The notes under the pieces were generated by a model. The model saw nothing but the letters and a program-made list of their open reading frames with translations, was not told where the DNA came from and did not search any database. Shown in pieces: positions 41,408 to 50,508 of a stretch of 64,000 bases of DNA. A program made the translations under genes and the position numbers. Within the stretch, counting starts at the first letter, position 1; the number at the start of each line of letters is the position of its first letter. The DNA lies in contig NZ_CP026001.1 of the NCBI RefSeq assembly GCF_003086775.1, forward strand, positions 2,444,407 through 2,508,406, read 5' to 3'. The stretch comes from Stenotrophomonas sp. ZAC14D1_NAIMI4_1. GTDB taxonomy: Bacteria > Pseudomonadota > Gammaproteobacteria > Xanthomonadales > Xanthomonadaceae.

Positions 41408-41446
41408 CGGGCAGCTTCCCCCGTTGGTTGTTGCAAGGAGTTCCTG

Positions 41447-42142
41447 ATGTCCCCCTTCCCCTTCGATGCCGTGCTGTTCGACTGCGATGGCGTCCTCGTC
41501 GATTCCGAGCCGCTGGTGGCCCGCGTGCTTTCGGAAATGCTGACCGAGCGCGGCTGGCCGCTGACCCAGCAGCAGGCCGGCGAGATCTTCCTCGGCAAAT
41601 CCGTGGCGGGCCTGGCTGGCCTGATCGAGGAACGCACCGGCAAGCCCTTCACCGAGGCGTGGCTGGATGAATTCCGCCACCAGCGCAACGTGGCGCTGGA
41701 GCGCGACCTGGTTGAAATACCCGGCGCACCGTCCGCCGTGCGTGCGCTGCAGGCGGCCACCGGCGGCAGGATCGCCTGCGCCTCGGGCGCCGATCTGCTG
41801 AAGGTGCGCCTGCAGCTGGGCAAGATCGGCATCCTCGATGCCTTCGGCGGGCAGATCTTCAGTGGCCAGGACCAGCCGCGGACCAAGCCGCACCCCGATG
41901 TGTACCTTGCCGCCGCCGCGTCGCTGGGCGTCGATCCGACCCGCTGCGCGGTCATCGAAGACACCGTGACCGGCGCCACCGCGGGCGTTGCTGCCGGCGC
42001 CACGGTCTTCGGTTACAGCCCGGGCGGCCAGTACCACAGCACGCCCGAAGCCCTGCGTGCAGCCGGTGTCCACGTGATCTTCGAGTCGATGCACGCGCTG
42101 CCGGCCGTGCTGGCCGCGTACGCCGCCAACGCAGCCGCGTGA
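41447..42142 (+). CDS. HAD-family sugar-phosphate phosphatase/phosphoglucomutase-like
   Basis: 231 residues. Motif I is FDCDGVLVDSEP, with nucleophile D12 and acid/base D14. Motif II Ser lies in ACASGAD, motif III Lys in RTKPHPDVY, and motif IV in VIEDTVTG. The alpha-helical cap of class C1 is present. It belongs to the beta-phosphoglucomutase/YieH-like group, acting on phosphosugars. AAGGAG lies before ATG. Its 3' end shares a bidirectional hairpin terminator with the convergent siderophore receptor gene. Confidence 0.88.
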   Translation: MSPFPFDAVLFDCDGVLVDSEPLVARVLSEMLTERGWPLTQQQAGEIFLGKSVAGLAGLIEERTGKPFTEAWLDEFRHQRNVALERDLVEIPGAPSAVRALQAATGGRIACASGADLLKVRLQLGKIGILDAFGGQIFSGQDQPRTKPHPDVYLAAAASLGVDPTRCAVIEDTVTGATAGVAAGATVFGYSPGGQYHSTPEALRAAGVHVIFESMHALPAVLAAYAANAAA

Positions 42143-42147
42143 TCGGC

Positions 42148-42180
42148 GCTGCCGCCGCCCCTTCCGGGTGCGGCGGCAGC
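42148..42180. terminator. Bidirectional hairpin terminator
   Basis: An eleven-base perfect stem (GCTGCCGCCGC/GCGGCGGCAGC) with an 11-base loop, placed between the convergent HAD and siderophore receptor genes. It lacks a clear T run. Confidence 0.65.
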
Positions 42181-42183
42181 CTT

Positions 42184-42222
42184 GCATCACCAGGTGCGCA
42201 TCACCAGGTGCGCGTCACCAGG
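42184..42222. repeat. Three tandem 14-base units (GCATCACCAGGTGC)
   Basis: Two exact copies (42184-42197, 42198-42211) and a third partial copy (42212-42222, with GCG) that carries the stop codon of the siderophore receptor. Each unit on the minus strand repeats CCTGGTGA, so the duplication repeats the receptor end (Trp-stop). It looks like slippage duplication of the gene end. Confidence 0.75.
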
Positions 42223-44449
42223 AAAATCGCGCCGTCGCCGTCACCGTGCGGCCGGTGCCGTAGTAGCACGACGACACGCCGGTGCAGGTCGACACGAAAC
42301 GCTTGTCGGCCAGGTTGCTCAGGTTCAACGACAGCAGCGTGCCCACTGCGCCATGCAGGCCGGCGTCATAGCGGATGGCCGCATCCCACAGGGTGTAGGA
42401 CGGAATGCGGTACAGGCTGGCGCTGTCGCCATAGCTCGTGCCGTTGTAGCGCACACCCGCCGCCAGGCTCAGGCCTTCCAGGGCACCTGCCTGGAAGGTG
42501 TAATCCCCCCACAGCGAGGCGGTCCAGTCGGGCACCATCGCCAGTTCCTTGCCGCGGTAGCCGTTGTTGCTGCGGGTGACTTCCGACTCCATCCACGACG
42601 CAGCGCCGATCACGCTGAAGCCCTGCAGCGGGGTGACACGGCCCTCCAGTTCGACACCGCGCACGCGGCCTTCGCCATCCTGCACCTGGCACTGGCTGGT
42701 GCCCGTGGTGCCGCAGGTGTTGTGGCTGCTGTCCGGATCATCGGTCAGCACGTTCTGCTGGCGCAGGTCGTAGGCCGACACGGTGATCAGGCCGTCGAAG
42801 CTGGCGGGCTGGTACTTCAGGCCCACTTCCCACTGCTTGCCGGTGATGGGATCGAACGCCGTGCGCTCAAAGGACTGCGTGGCCGTGCTGCCGGCCGGCT
42901 GGAACGATTCGGCATAGCTCAGGTACGAGGTCAGGCCGTTGTCGGCCACGTACAGGATGCCGGCGTTGCCGCTGAAGGCATCGTTCTTGATGTGGCTCGG
43001 TGCGCGTGCGCCGAAGCGATCGCTGGCCACGGTGTAGGCCTGGGTCCAGGTGTCATCCTTGGTCCAGTCGTAACGGCCGCCGACGGTGAAGCGCCACTTG
43101 TCCAGCGCGATCTGGTCCTGCAGGTAGGCACCGGTCTGGCGGTTGATGCCACCGGAGTAGCTGATCGAGGTGGTGGCCGGGATGTAGCCGCTGTAGACCG
43201 GGTTGAAGATGTCGATGGCGGTGGGCGTATCGGTGGCCGTGCCCATCGCGCCGCGCGCGGCGGTCCAGTCGGCCTTCTGCCAGTCCACGCCCACCAGCAG
43301 GGTGTGTTCGGCCGCGCCGGTGCTGAACTTGCCGGTCAGGCGGGTATCGGCGGTATCGCCGCGCGAATCGCCTTCGCCCCAGGTGGAACGACGCTTCTGC
43401 GTACGGCCATCGGCGTTCAGCGCGCCATTGGTCACCACGCTGCGGAAGCTCGATTCCACGTTCAACCGGCGCGCGCTCTGGCTGAGCGTCCAATGGTCGT
43501 TGAAGGCGTGTTCGAACAACCAGCCGCCGGACCAGATGGTCCGGTCATAGGTGTTCCAGGTCGGCTCACCGATGAAGGTGCTGTTCTTCATGTGGCCGTG
43601 GGGCGTGGCCACCAGGGTGCCCGCCATTGGCAGGAACTGGTAGGTCGAGCCGCCATCATCGCGCTGGTAAAGGCCCAGCACGGTCAGGCGGGTGCGTTCG
43701 GCCATCTGCCAGGTATAGCTGGGGGCGAGGAACCAGTGCTCCTGCTCGGTGTGCTTGATCTGCGTGTCACCGTCGCGGTACAGGCCAACCAGGCGGCCGA
43801 GATGGCGCCTGTCATCGCTGCCGGCGCCTACGTCGAAGGCGGTGCTGTACTGGCCGTTGCCATCCACGCCCAGCTGCAGCACCTGCTGCTGGTCCGGGGT
43901 GGGTGTCTTGCTCACCTGGTTGACCATGCCGCCCGGTGCCACCTGGCCGTACATCACGGCCGAAGGGCCCTTGAGGACTTCCACGCGGTCCAGGTTCCAG
44001 CTGTCGACCATGGTCCGGTTCCACTGCCCACCCTGCGGGGCGCGCATGCCATCGACGGTGACGTTGTTGCTCCAGCTGCCGGCATCGAAGCCGCGGATGC
44101 GGAAATCATCCACGCGGTTGTCGATGCCGGTGCTTTCCAGCGAGACACCGGCCACGTAGCGCATCGCCTCATTGAGGTTCTGCACGCCGCGTGCGTCCAG
44201 CTCCTCACGGGCGATGACCGAGACGGACTTGGCCATCTCCGCCACCGGGGTATCGGTCTTGGTTGCACCCGAGGTGTGGGTGATCGTGCGGTAGGCGTTG
44301 ACGTGCACTGCATCCAGATCGGTGGGCGTGGCACCGTCCGGCATCGCCGACTGGGCCTGTGCGGCAATCGGAAGCGCCAGCAGCGTGGCAACGGACACGG
44401 ACAGCAGCGAGCGCATCGGCTCGCGGGCAAAAGAACGGGTATGGGACAT
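42215..44449 (-). CDS. TonB-dependent siderophore receptor (FhuA/FhuE-type)
   Basis: 744 residues. The signal peptide is at about residues 12-33 (ending QAQS). A TonB-box-like LDAVHVNAYRT is followed by a plug with DFRIRGFDAGSWSNNVTVDGMRAP and VEVLKGPSAVMYGQVAPGGMVNQVSK, diagnostic of siderophore receptors. The barrel ends ATARFSW. Two Cys pairs (NTCGTTGTSQC and STCTGVSSC) lie in predicted extracellular loops. A short AT-rich element with ATGCGAATGGTT lies 76 bases upstream. The ligand is unknown, and no siderophore biosynthesis or periplasmic binding gene adjoins it. Confidence 0.9.
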   Translation of the reverse strand: MSHTRSFAREPMRSLLSVSVATLLALPIAAQAQSAMPDGATPTDLDAVHVNAYRTITHTSGATKTDTPVAEMAKSVSVIAREELDARGVQNLNEAMRYVAGVSLESTGIDNRVDDFRIRGFDAGSWSNNVTVDGMRAPQGGQWNRTMVDSWNLDRVEVLKGPSAVMYGQVAPGGMVNQVSKTPTPDQQQVLQLGVDGNGQYSTAFDVGAGSDDRRHLGRLVGLYRDGDTQIKHTEQEHWFLAPSYTWQMAERTRLTVLGLYQRDDGGSTYQFLPMAGTLVATPHGHMKNSTFIGEPTWNTYDRTIWSGGWLFEHAFNDHWTLSQSARRLNVESSFRSVVTNGALNADGRTQKRRSTWGEGDSRGDTADTRLTGKFSTGAAEHTLLVGVDWQKADWTAARGAMGTATDTPTAIDIFNPVYSGYIPATTSISYSGGINRQTGAYLQDQIALDKWRFTVGGRYDWTKDDTWTQAYTVASDRFGARAPSHIKNDAFSGNAGILYVADNGLTSYLSYAESFQPAGSTATQSFERTAFDPITGKQWEVGLKYQPASFDGLITVSAYDLRQQNVLTDDPDSSHNTCGTTGTSQCQVQDGEGRVRGVELEGRVTPLQGFSVIGAASWMESEVTRSNNGYRGKELAMVPDWTASLWGDYTFQAGALEGLSLAAGVRYNGTSYGDSASLYRIPSYTLWDAAIRYDAGLHGAVGTLLSLNLSNLADKRFVSTCTGVSSCYYGTGRTVTATARFSW

Positions 44450-44524
44450 GGGGGACCTGCTGATAGGAGGCGCGCCTGGGGCGGCGGCAGCGGCGCTGGT
44501 TAAGGGCGCGTTAAATCATATCAG

Positions 44525-44543
44525 ATGCGAATGGTTCCCACTA
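44525..44543. promoter_or_regulatory. Possible Fur-type site before the siderophore receptor
   Basis: ATGCGAATGGTTCCC in an AT-rich patch (with CATATCA just before it), 76 bases upstream of the receptor start. It shares ATGCGA[A/T]TGGTT with the element at 20948. Fur-like, but not a clean palindrome. Confidence 0.4.
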
Positions 44544-44675
44544 GCATCGGCGCGACAATCGGTCGCAGCGCCGCTGCTTCGATGGCCGAGCACGGTGCCT
44601 TAACCGGCGTTGCCTATGCTGTCTGCGCGTCGCACGCCTGCGGCGCGCCCGCAATGGAACGCACGAGGAGATTGC

Positions 44676-44954
44676 ATGACCCGTCTGCACAGCCTGATCG
44701 TCACCGCCAGCCTGCTGGCCCTCAGCCCGCTGGCCCTGGCCGAAACGGTGAACCTGACCAACAGCGCCGACGGCGCCAACCGCGATGCCGGCATCACCGC
44801 AGTGAAGAAGAAACTCAGCGACGCCTGCACCGACCGCAAGGGAACGCCAAAATCGGACTCGTTCGAGGTGGTCTTCGAGAAGACCAGCGAAAACCCGAAC
44901 GTGCCGAAGCCCTATTACGTGGACGGCAAGATGCAGTGCGAGCTGCCAGGCTGA
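44676..44954 (+). CDS. Small secreted protein of unknown function
   Basis: 92 residues from ATG 44676, with GAGGAG upstream. The signal peptide is residues 1-23 (ending LALA) and the mature part is about 69 residues (ETVNLTNSADGANRDAGIT...). Two cysteines (SDACTDRKG and KMQCELPG) could form a disulfide. Divergent from the siderophore receptor gene. No family is recognised; probably periplasmic. Confidence 0.7.
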   Translation: MTRLHSLIVTASLLALSPLALAETVNLTNSADGANRDAGITAVKKKLSDACTDRKGTPKSDSFEVVFEKTSENPNVPKPYYVDGKMQCELPG

Positions 44955-44986
44955 GACGCCTGCCGGATTCGCAGATCACTGCACCC

Positions 44987-45006
44987 GGGGTGGCCGCAGC
45001 CACCCC
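44987..45006. terminator. Hairpin between convergent genes
   Basis: Perfect eight-base stem GGGGTGGC/GCCACCCC with loop CGCA in the 81-base gap between a plus gene and a convergent VOC gene. No T run on either side. Confidence 0.5.
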
Positions 45007-45035
45007 ATCCACGCAGACGCTGTGCGCACGCCATC

Positions 45036-45461
45036 TCAGTGCGCCACCCGCTCCTTCGCTGGTCGCTCGATCATTTTCCAGCCATTGCCGGATGGATCAC
45101 GGAATCCAGCGTCGACCGCGCCGTAGCGCTCGACCGGCTCCTGGGTGAATTCAACGCCTTTGGCCAGCAGCTGCGCATGGCTGGCGCGGCAATCCTCGAC
45201 AGCCAGCACCAGGGGCGGCATCGCGCCCTTGGCGACCAATTGCTGCAATGCCTGTGCGGTCGCCGTGTCGTGCACCGGCGGCCCTGGCTTGAACAACCCG
45301 AGCTGGAAGCCCTCATCACCTGCAGCCTGCACGGTAAGCCAACGATACTCACCGCTGCCGACATCGGTATGCACCCTGAAGCCCAGGATCCTGACGTAGA
45401 AATCGAGTGCTTCGTCCTGGTCACGCACATAAAGGCCCACCACGTTCACGGTACCGGTCAT
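45036..45461 (-). CDS. VOC-superfamily (glyoxalase/bleomycin-resistance-like) protein
   Basis: 141 residues. The beta-alpha-beta-beta-beta fold is seen in VNVVGLYVRDQDEALDFYVRILGFRVHTD and the second module LVLAVEDCRASHAQLLAKGVEFTQEPVERYGAVDAGFRDPSGNGWKMIE, with a late acidic metal position. It is a small metal-dependent enzyme or binding protein of unknown substrate. It overlaps the AraC gene by 4 bases (ATGA), so it is translationally coupled to its likely regulator. Confidence 0.87.
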   Translation of the reverse strand: MTGTVNVVGLYVRDQDEALDFYVRILGFRVHTDVGSGEYRWLTVQAAGDEGFQLGLFKPGPPVHDTATAQALQQLVAKGAMPPLVLAVEDCRASHAQLLAKGVEFTQEPVERYGAVDAGFRDPSGNGWKMIERPAKERVAH

Positions 45462-45934
45462 AACCCCTCCTCTGTAGTGGGGCTCACGCTATCAAGCGCG
45501 GCGCGGCGTCGCTTCTCCAAAACTGCGGTCTTCAGGTCGGGGCGCTGCGCGGCACGCGCATGGCATTCCGGCATCGGCGCACGGGCATCCAGCTTGCTGC
45601 GCTCGCGCTCGCGGACCGCCCGTGGGCTGTCGCCGGCAATGTCGCGAAAGATGCGCCCGAACGTGCCGAGGCTGACCCAGCCGGTCAGTGCAGCGATCTC
45701 GGTGACAGGAAGATCGGTCTCCCGCAACAGGGCGACCGCGCGCTCGATGCGGCGGCTGAGCAGGTAGCGGTGAGGAGGTACGCCGAAGGCCTGCTTGAAC
45801 GCGCGTGCAAAGTGGGCCGGCGAAACCGCGCTGACTTCCGCGAGGCGCAGCACCGGCCAGTCTTCGTGGCTGGCCCGGTCGATCTGGTCCATGGCACGCA
45901 GCAGGCGACGCAGCAGTTCAGGGCTCTGGGACAT
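45458..45934 (-). CDS. AraC-family regulator, DNA-binding domain only
   Basis: 158 residues. Two helix-turn-helix motifs are present (LRLAEVSAVSPAHFARAFKQAFGVPPHRYLLSRRIERA and LPVTEIAALTGWVSLGTFGRIFRDIAGDSP). No ligand-binding domain precedes them, so it resembles MarA/SoxS-type stand-alone AraC proteins with a charged C-terminal tail. It forms an operon with the VOC gene, the usual setting of a resistance or detoxification switch. The inducer is unknown. Confidence 0.87.
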   Translation of the reverse strand: MSQSPELLRRLLRAMDQIDRASHEDWPVLRLAEVSAVSPAHFARAFKQAFGVPPHRYLLSRRIERAVALLRETDLPVTEIAALTGWVSLGTFGRIFRDIAGDSPRAVRERERSKLDARAPMPECHARAAQRPDLKTAVLEKRRRAALDSVSPTTEEGL

Positions 45935-45956
45935 GCGTCAAGCGTAGCCCATACGG

Positions 45957-47888
45957 CTACAGCGCCGCGCGCACGGCGGCCATCAGTTCCAGCAGGCTGA
46001 ACGGCTTGGGCAGCAGGCTCATGCCGGTCCCGAGGAAGGTCTCGCGCACCGCGGCGCGCTCCGTATAGCCGGTGATGAACAGCACCGGCAGTACCGGATT
46101 GATCTCGCGCGCGGCATCGGCCAGTTCGCGCCCGTCCATGCCCGGCAGGCCGACGTCGGACAGCAGCAGGTCGAATGCGGGGTCATGCCTCAGCTGGCGC
46201 AGCGCCTGGCGGGCATCCGCCGCCAGCGTGACCTGGTAGCCGGCCTCGGACAGCATCTCGCCGACCATCATCCGGACCGAATCGGTGTCATCCACCAGCA
46301 GGATGCGCTCGGACTGGCCACGTGGGGGGGCGGCCTGGTCGATGCTGGCATCGGTCTGGACCGGTTCACCGGCAGGCAGCAGCAATTCAATCTCAGTCCC
46401 CTCGCCCGGCTCGCTGGCGATGCGCGCCACCCCGCCTGACTGCCGCGCGAAACCATAGGTCATCGACAGGCCCAGCCCGGTGCCCTCGCCCTGCGGCTTG
46501 GTGGTAAAGAAGGGTTCAAAGACCTTGTCCAGCAGGTCCAGCGGGATGCCCGGCCCGTTGTCGATCACCTTGAGGCTGACATAGCGGCCCGGCGTCAACT
46601 TGTTCTCCCGCTGGACCTCGCAGGCTTCGGCGCGCAGTCGGATCAGGCCGCGGCCCGCAAGTGCGTCGCGGGCATTGATGACCAGGTTCAACACCACGTT
46701 CTCGAACTGGTTGACGTCGGCGATGGCCACCAGCGGTTCCTCGCCCAGCTCGAACTCCAGCTCGATGTTCTCGCCGATCGAGCGGCGCAGCAGGTCTTCC
46801 AGCGAGCGCGTGCGTGCGACCAGGTCGAAGGGACGCGAATCCAGCGGCTGCTTGCGCGCGAACGCCAGCATGCGCTGGGTCAGGGCGGCGGCGCGCTGGG
46901 CCGATGCGGCGGCAATGCTGCTGTACTGGGGCACCTTTTCCAGCCGGGAAGAGGCAACGGCCAGCTCGATCATGTCCAGGCCGGAGATGATGGTGGTCAG
47001 CAGGTTGTTGAAATCATGGGCGATGCCGCCGGTCAACTGGCCCAGCGAATCCATCTTCTGTGCCTGCAGCAGCTCGCCTTCGGTACGGGTGCGCTCGGCG
47101 ATCTGGTGGGCCAGCTCGCTGGTGGCTGTTTCCAGTTCGGCGCGCTGTGCGCGGGCGCGCACGTGATGCTCGGTCACATCTTCCACCACTACCAGCCCAT
47201 GGCCGGTGCGGCGGTCCGGCGTCAGCCGCCATTGCGTGGTGCGCAGGCCCTGCCGGCCCGCGATGACCAGCACGCCCTGCCAGCGCTCCTGCCGGGCCAG
47301 TGCGTCCTGCAGGTCCAGCACAAACTCCTTGTTGCTGCCCATCATGGCAAACAGGGAGCCATTGGCATCGGCGTCGCTGAGCAGGCGCGCGAACGCGGGA
47401 TTGCTCTCGTGGACCTGCAGCTGCTCATCGAGCACGGCAATGGGCGCGTTGACCTGGCTGAAGATCTCCTGGAACCGCGCGTCTGCGTCACGCAATGCTT
47501 CTTCGGCCCGGCGCGCGCGCAGCAGGCTGCGCAGGGTCGCCAGCAGGACATCCGGGTCCACCGGGTGGATCAGGTATCCATCGGCGCCGTTGTCCAGGCC
47601 GGTGATCATGTCGCCGGTAGCAATGGAGGCGGCCGAAACGTGCACTACCGGCAGCAGCTGGGTGCGCGCCTGCGAACGCAGCTGGCGCACCACGTCGAAG
47701 CCGCTCATGTCCGGCAGGTTGACGTCCAGCACCACCGCGCCGAACTCCGAGCCGGCCAGCCGGTCAAGCCCCTCCTGCCCGGTGGCGGCTTCACTTACGC
47801 TGTAGCAATGGTGCTCCAGCACGCGCCGCACGGAATACCGCGTGGCCGCGTTGTCGTCCACCACCAGTATGCGATCAAAGTGGGGCAT
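45957..47888 (-). CDS. Hybrid histidine kinase: REC-PAS-HPK4-HATPase-REC
   Basis: 643 residues. An N-terminal receiver has D55 ([14 protein letters not shown]). A linker coiled coil leads to PAS ([21 protein letters not shown]), then an HPK4-type phospho-acceptor H291 ([14 protein letters not shown]), a HATPase ([21 protein letters not shown]) and a C-terminal receiver ([16 protein letters not shown]). It is cytoplasmic, with no membrane segment. It is the last gene of the six-gene RsbR-RsbS-RsbT operon, overlapping the preceding kinase gene by 14 bases, and is a likely output of the stressosome switch. No DNA-binding partner is encoded beside it. Confidence 0.87.
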   Translation of the reverse strand: MPHFDRILVVDDNAATRYSVRRVLEHHCYSVSEAATGQEGLDRLAGSEFGAVVLDVNLPDMSGFDVVRQLRSQARTQLLPVVHVSAASIATGDMITGLDNGADGYLIHPVDPDVLLATLRSLLRARRAEEALRDADARFQEIFSQVNAPIAVLDEQLQVHESNPAFARLLSDADANGSLFAMMGSNKEFVLDLQDALARQERWQGVLVIAGRQGLRTTQWRLTPDRRTGHGLVVVEDVTEHHVRARAQRAELETATSELAHQIAERTRTEGELLQAQKMDSLGQLTGGIAHDFNNLLTTIISGLDMIELAVASSRLEKVPQYSSIAAASAQRAAALTQRMLAFARKQPLDSRPFDLVARTRSLEDLLRRSIGENIELEFELGEEPLVAIADVNQFENVVLNLVINARDALAGRGLIRLRAEACEVQRENKLTPGRYVSLKVIDNGPGIPLDLLDKVFEPFFTTKPQGEGTGLGLSMTYGFARQSGGVARIASEPGEGTEIELLLPAGEPVQTDASIDQAAPPRGQSERILLVDDTDSVRMMVGEMLSEAGYQVTLAADARQALRQLRHDPAFDLLLSDVGLPGMDGRELADAAREINPVLPVLFITGYTERAAVRETFLGTGMSLLPKPFSLLELMAAVRAAL

Positions 47889-48744
47889 TGGCGGCCTCCG
47901 TCGCCTCGTCCAGTGCTACCGGCAGGATGACATGGAAGGCGGAGCCGCTGCCGGGCAGGCTTTCCACCGCAACGCGGCCACCAAGCAGTTCGGCAAAGCG
48001 CTTGCACAGCGACAGGCCCAGGCCGGTGCCGCGCAGGCGCTTCTGCAGCGGCGAATCCACCTGCACGAAGTCTTCGAACAGCGCTGGCAGCAGCTCCTGC
48101 GCGATGCCGATGCCGGTGTCGCGCACGGTGAAGCGGACCTCGACCTCGCTTTCCATCCTCGCCGACACCACCACCTGCCCCTCCGGGGTGAACTTGATGG
48201 CGTTGGAAATATAGTTGCGCAGGATCTGTGCCAGCTTCTTGTCGTCGGTGTAGAGCATCGGCAGCGGCGGCGGATCCTCGAACACCAGCTCGATGCGCTG
48301 GTTGCTCTCCACCAGCGGCCTGAACATGCCGCGCAGGGCGGCGAACAGGTCCATCAGGTCGAACCAGCCCGGCGAGATCGTGATGCGGCCCGCCTCGATC
48401 TTGGCCAGGTCCAGCAGGTCGTCCACCATCTCGCGCAGCTCCGAAGCCGAGGCGCTGACGAAGCGCACCTGGCGCAGCTGTTCATCGTTGAGCGGCCCGT
48501 CGAAGCCGTCCTCAAGCAACCGGGTCATGCTGAGGATGGAGCCCAGCGGCGTGCGGAACTCATGGCTCATGTAGGACAGGAACCGGCTCTTGAGATCGGA
48601 CACCTCGCGCAGCTGCACCGCCTGCTGGTCCAGCTCGGCATACAGCGCCAGCACGCCCTGGTTGGTTTCTTCCAGCTCCGCCCGCAACGCGGCATTCTCG
48701 GCCGCCAGGCGCGCGTTTTCTTCCTGCATTTGCTCCTGCCCCAT
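47875..48744 (-). CDS. Cytoplasmic histidine kinase with N-terminal coiled coil
   Basis: 289 residues from ATG 48744, which overlaps the upstream TGA (TGATG); GTG codons just upstream are less likely. Residues 1-55 form an acidic coiled coil (QEENARLAAENAALRAELEETNQG). The HisKA box is SYMSHEFRTPLGSI with H61, and the HATPase blocks are NYISNAIKFTPEGQ, DTGIGI, GTGLGL and GRVAVES. No sensor or receiver domain exists, so the signal must come through protein contact, plausibly from the RsbT or HATPase-PP2C proteins encoded just before it. It may pass phosphate to the downstream hybrid kinase. Confidence 0.87.
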   Translation of the reverse strand: MGQEQMQEENARLAAENAALRAELEETNQGVLALYAELDQQAVQLREVSDLKSRFLSYMSHEFRTPLGSILSMTRLLEDGFDGPLNDEQLRQVRFVSASASELREMVDDLLDLAKIEAGRITISPGWFDLMDLFAALRGMFRPLVESNQRIELVFEDPPPLPMLYTDDKKLAQILRNYISNAIKFTPEGQVVVSARMESEVEVRFTVRDTGIGIAQELLPALFEDFVQVDSPLQKRLRGTGLGLSLCKRFAELLGGRVAVESLPGSGSAFHVILPVALDEATEAANAPL

Positions 48745-49757
48745 CACCACGCTCCCATGCGCAGGGCAACGATGCTGGCATCGTCACGCCCACGGTCGAA
48801 ATCACGCTGCAGCACGGCCACCACCAGGGCCGGGTGGCGATGCACCAGGCCCGGATAGTCCTGCAACCGCCAGCGTCCCTGCAGCCCATCGCTGTGCATC
48901 AGCAGCAGGGTGCCGTGCGCGGCGTGAACGTTGAATGCCTGTGCCTTGCGGTACTGCACGCCGACGATGCCGGGCATCGAGGCCAGGCCGCGGTAGGTCG
49001 CGGCGTCGGCAATGCCGGCATTGATGTTGCCGATCCCGGAAAACTGCAGCTCACCCCCGGCCAGCGGCAGGGTCGCCACGGCGACGGCGCCGCCGCGGGT
49101 GCCCGACATGGCCCGGTGCAGCGCTTCAATCAGCGGATTCGGTGACTCCACGCCCGCCTCCGCGGCCGCGCGCGTGCCGGCCTGCGCCGCATCGGTCGCA
49201 GGCAGGCCGTGGCCCAGGCCATCGATCACGGTCAGCGTTGCCTGCCCTTCGCGCACCGACAGGTGCCAGGCATCGCCGCAGGCTTCTTCACCCCGCATGG
49301 CAAGGCGCAGGGCGCCATAGGCGAGGTCAACGCGTGGACCGGCACGATCAGGATAGATGCGGGCGACGACGATCGTGCCACGCGCATCCGACCAGCTGTC
49401 GAGCAGCGCCGCCTGGCGCTTGACCGCCCCCAAGCCCAGGCCCTGGCTGCCGCCGGTGGAATAGCCTTCCACCAGCGCCTGCGAAAGCACGAAGCCGGGA
49501 CCAGCGTCCACGGTGTACAGCTCGATACCACGGGCGTCGCGCCCCTGCACGACCGAAAGATGGACCTTGCCGCCACCGCCATGGCGCAGCAGATTGCTGG
49601 CAAGCTCGCTGGCCGCCAGTGCAACCCGGCCGCTGTCCGTTTCATCGAAACCGATCCGCGCCGCCAGGGCCAGCGCCTCACGGCGCACCTGTCCGACCTG
49701 GGTCGATTCCTCCACGGCCACGACGCGGGTGACGTGGCCGGAGAAACTCACGTCCAT
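48744..49757 (-). CDS. Fusion of RsbW/T-type HATPase and SpoIIE/PP2C phosphatase (RsbX-like)
   Basis: 337 residues. Residues about 1-140 are a GHKL ATPase of the anti-sigma type (ALAASELASNLLRHGGGGKVHLS, DAGPGF, GSQGLGLGAVKRQ). Residues about 145-337 are a PP2C phosphatase of the RsbX/SpoIIE type (LTVIDGLGHGLPATDAAQAGTRAAAE, FSGIGNINAGI, HSDGLQGRW, RDDASIVALRMG). In Bacillus, RsbX dephosphorylates RsbR and RsbS to reset the stressosome. Fusing it to an ATPase of the RsbT/RsbW class is unusual and joins kinase and phosphatase sides in one chain. It overlaps rsbT by 10 bases. Confidence 0.85.
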   Translation of the reverse strand: MDVSFSGHVTRVVAVEESTQVGQVRREALALAARIGFDETDSGRVALAASELASNLLRHGGGGKVHLSVVQGRDARGIELYTVDAGPGFVLSQALVEGYSTGGSQGLGLGAVKRQAALLDSWSDARGTIVVARIYPDRAGPRVDLAYGALRLAMRGEEACGDAWHLSVREGQATLTVIDGLGHGLPATDAAQAGTRAAAEAGVESPNPLIEALHRAMSGTRGGAVAVATLPLAGGELQFSGIGNINAGIADAATYRGLASMPGIVGVQYRKAQAFNVHAAHGTLLLMHSDGLQGRWRLQDYPGLVHRHPALVVAVLQRDFDRGRDDASIVALRMGAW

Positions 49758-50149
49758 TTGGTGATGGTGATGCGCGTGCCCTGGCCCGGTGCACTGTCCA
49801 GCTCAAAGACATCCACCAGCCGCCGGGAGCCGGACAGGCCCAGGCCCATGCCCTTGCCCGACGACCAGCCATCGGTCAACGCCTGCTCGATGTTGGCAAT
49901 GCCGGGGCCCTGGTCGGAGAACACCAGGCGCACGCCACGGCGCAGCCCTTCATCCAGCAGTTCCCAGTCCATCTGCCCGCCACCGCCGTAGATGACGGTG
50001 TTGCGCGCCAGCTCACTGGCTGCGGTCACCAGCTTGGTCTGGTCGACCAGGCGCAGCCCGCAGGCCACCGCGGCCTGGCGCACGGCCTGGCGGGCCAGCA
50101 CGACGTCCTGCTCCACCCGCACCGGTAACGTCCCCTGGCGTGCGGTCAT
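49748..50149 (-). CDS. rsbT: RsbT-like serine/threonine kinase (GHKL)
   Basis: 133 residues. The GHKL motifs are TAASELARNTVIYGGGGQMDW, DQGPGIANIEQALTDG and GKGMGLGLSGSRRLVD, the same order as in Bacillus RsbT. RsbT phosphorylates RsbR and RsbS in the stressosome, then leaves to activate its partner. Its normal partner RsbU is missing here. Instead a HATPase-PP2C fusion and two histidine kinases follow. ATG overlaps the RsbS stop by 4 bases. Confidence 0.9.
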   Translation of the reverse strand: MTARQGTLPVRVEQDVVLARQAVRQAAVACGLRLVDQTKLVTAASELARNTVIYGGGGQMDWELLDEGLRRGVRLVFSDQGPGIANIEQALTDGWSSGKGMGLGLSGSRRLVDVFELDSAPGQGTRITITKWT

Positions 50150-50508
50150 GGCGCTTCATCACTCTGGCGCAGCAGCTTCATGCCGCGCTCCACGTTCAAT
50201 GCCGTGCGTACGCCGCTCAGGTCCAGCCCCAGCTCGACCAGGGTGATGGCTACGGCCGGCTGCATGCCCACCACGACGGTGGTCGCATCCATCACCCGCG
50301 ACAGCGCGGAAATAGTGGCGATCATGCGGCCGATGAAGGAATCGACGATGTCCAGCGAGGAGATGTCGATCAGCACGCCGCGCGCGGACGTGCGGCGGAT
50401 GCGCTCGCTGAGGTCGTCCTGCAGGTTCAGGGCCAGCTGGTCGTGCATGTCCACCTGGATGGTGACCAGCAGCAGGTCGCCCATCTGCAGGATCGGGATG
50501 CGGTCCAT
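50146..50508 (-). CDS. rsbS: RsbS-like STAS antagonist
   Basis: 120 residues, a single STAS domain. The phosphorylation site S57 lies in SSLDIVDSFIGRMI, matching S59 of Bacillus RsbS. The later block (VVVGMQPAVAITLVELGLDLSGVRTALNVERG) is near-diagnostic of RsbS. RsbS forms the stressosome core with RsbR and holds RsbT until phosphorylated. Its ATG overlaps the RsbR stop by one base (TGATG). Confidence 0.92.
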   Translation of the reverse strand: MDRIPILQMGDLLLVTIQVDMHDQLALNLQDDLSERIRRTSARGVLIDISSLDIVDSFIGRMIATISALSRVMDATTVVVGMQPAVAITLVELGLDLSGVRTALNVERGMKLLRQSDEAP

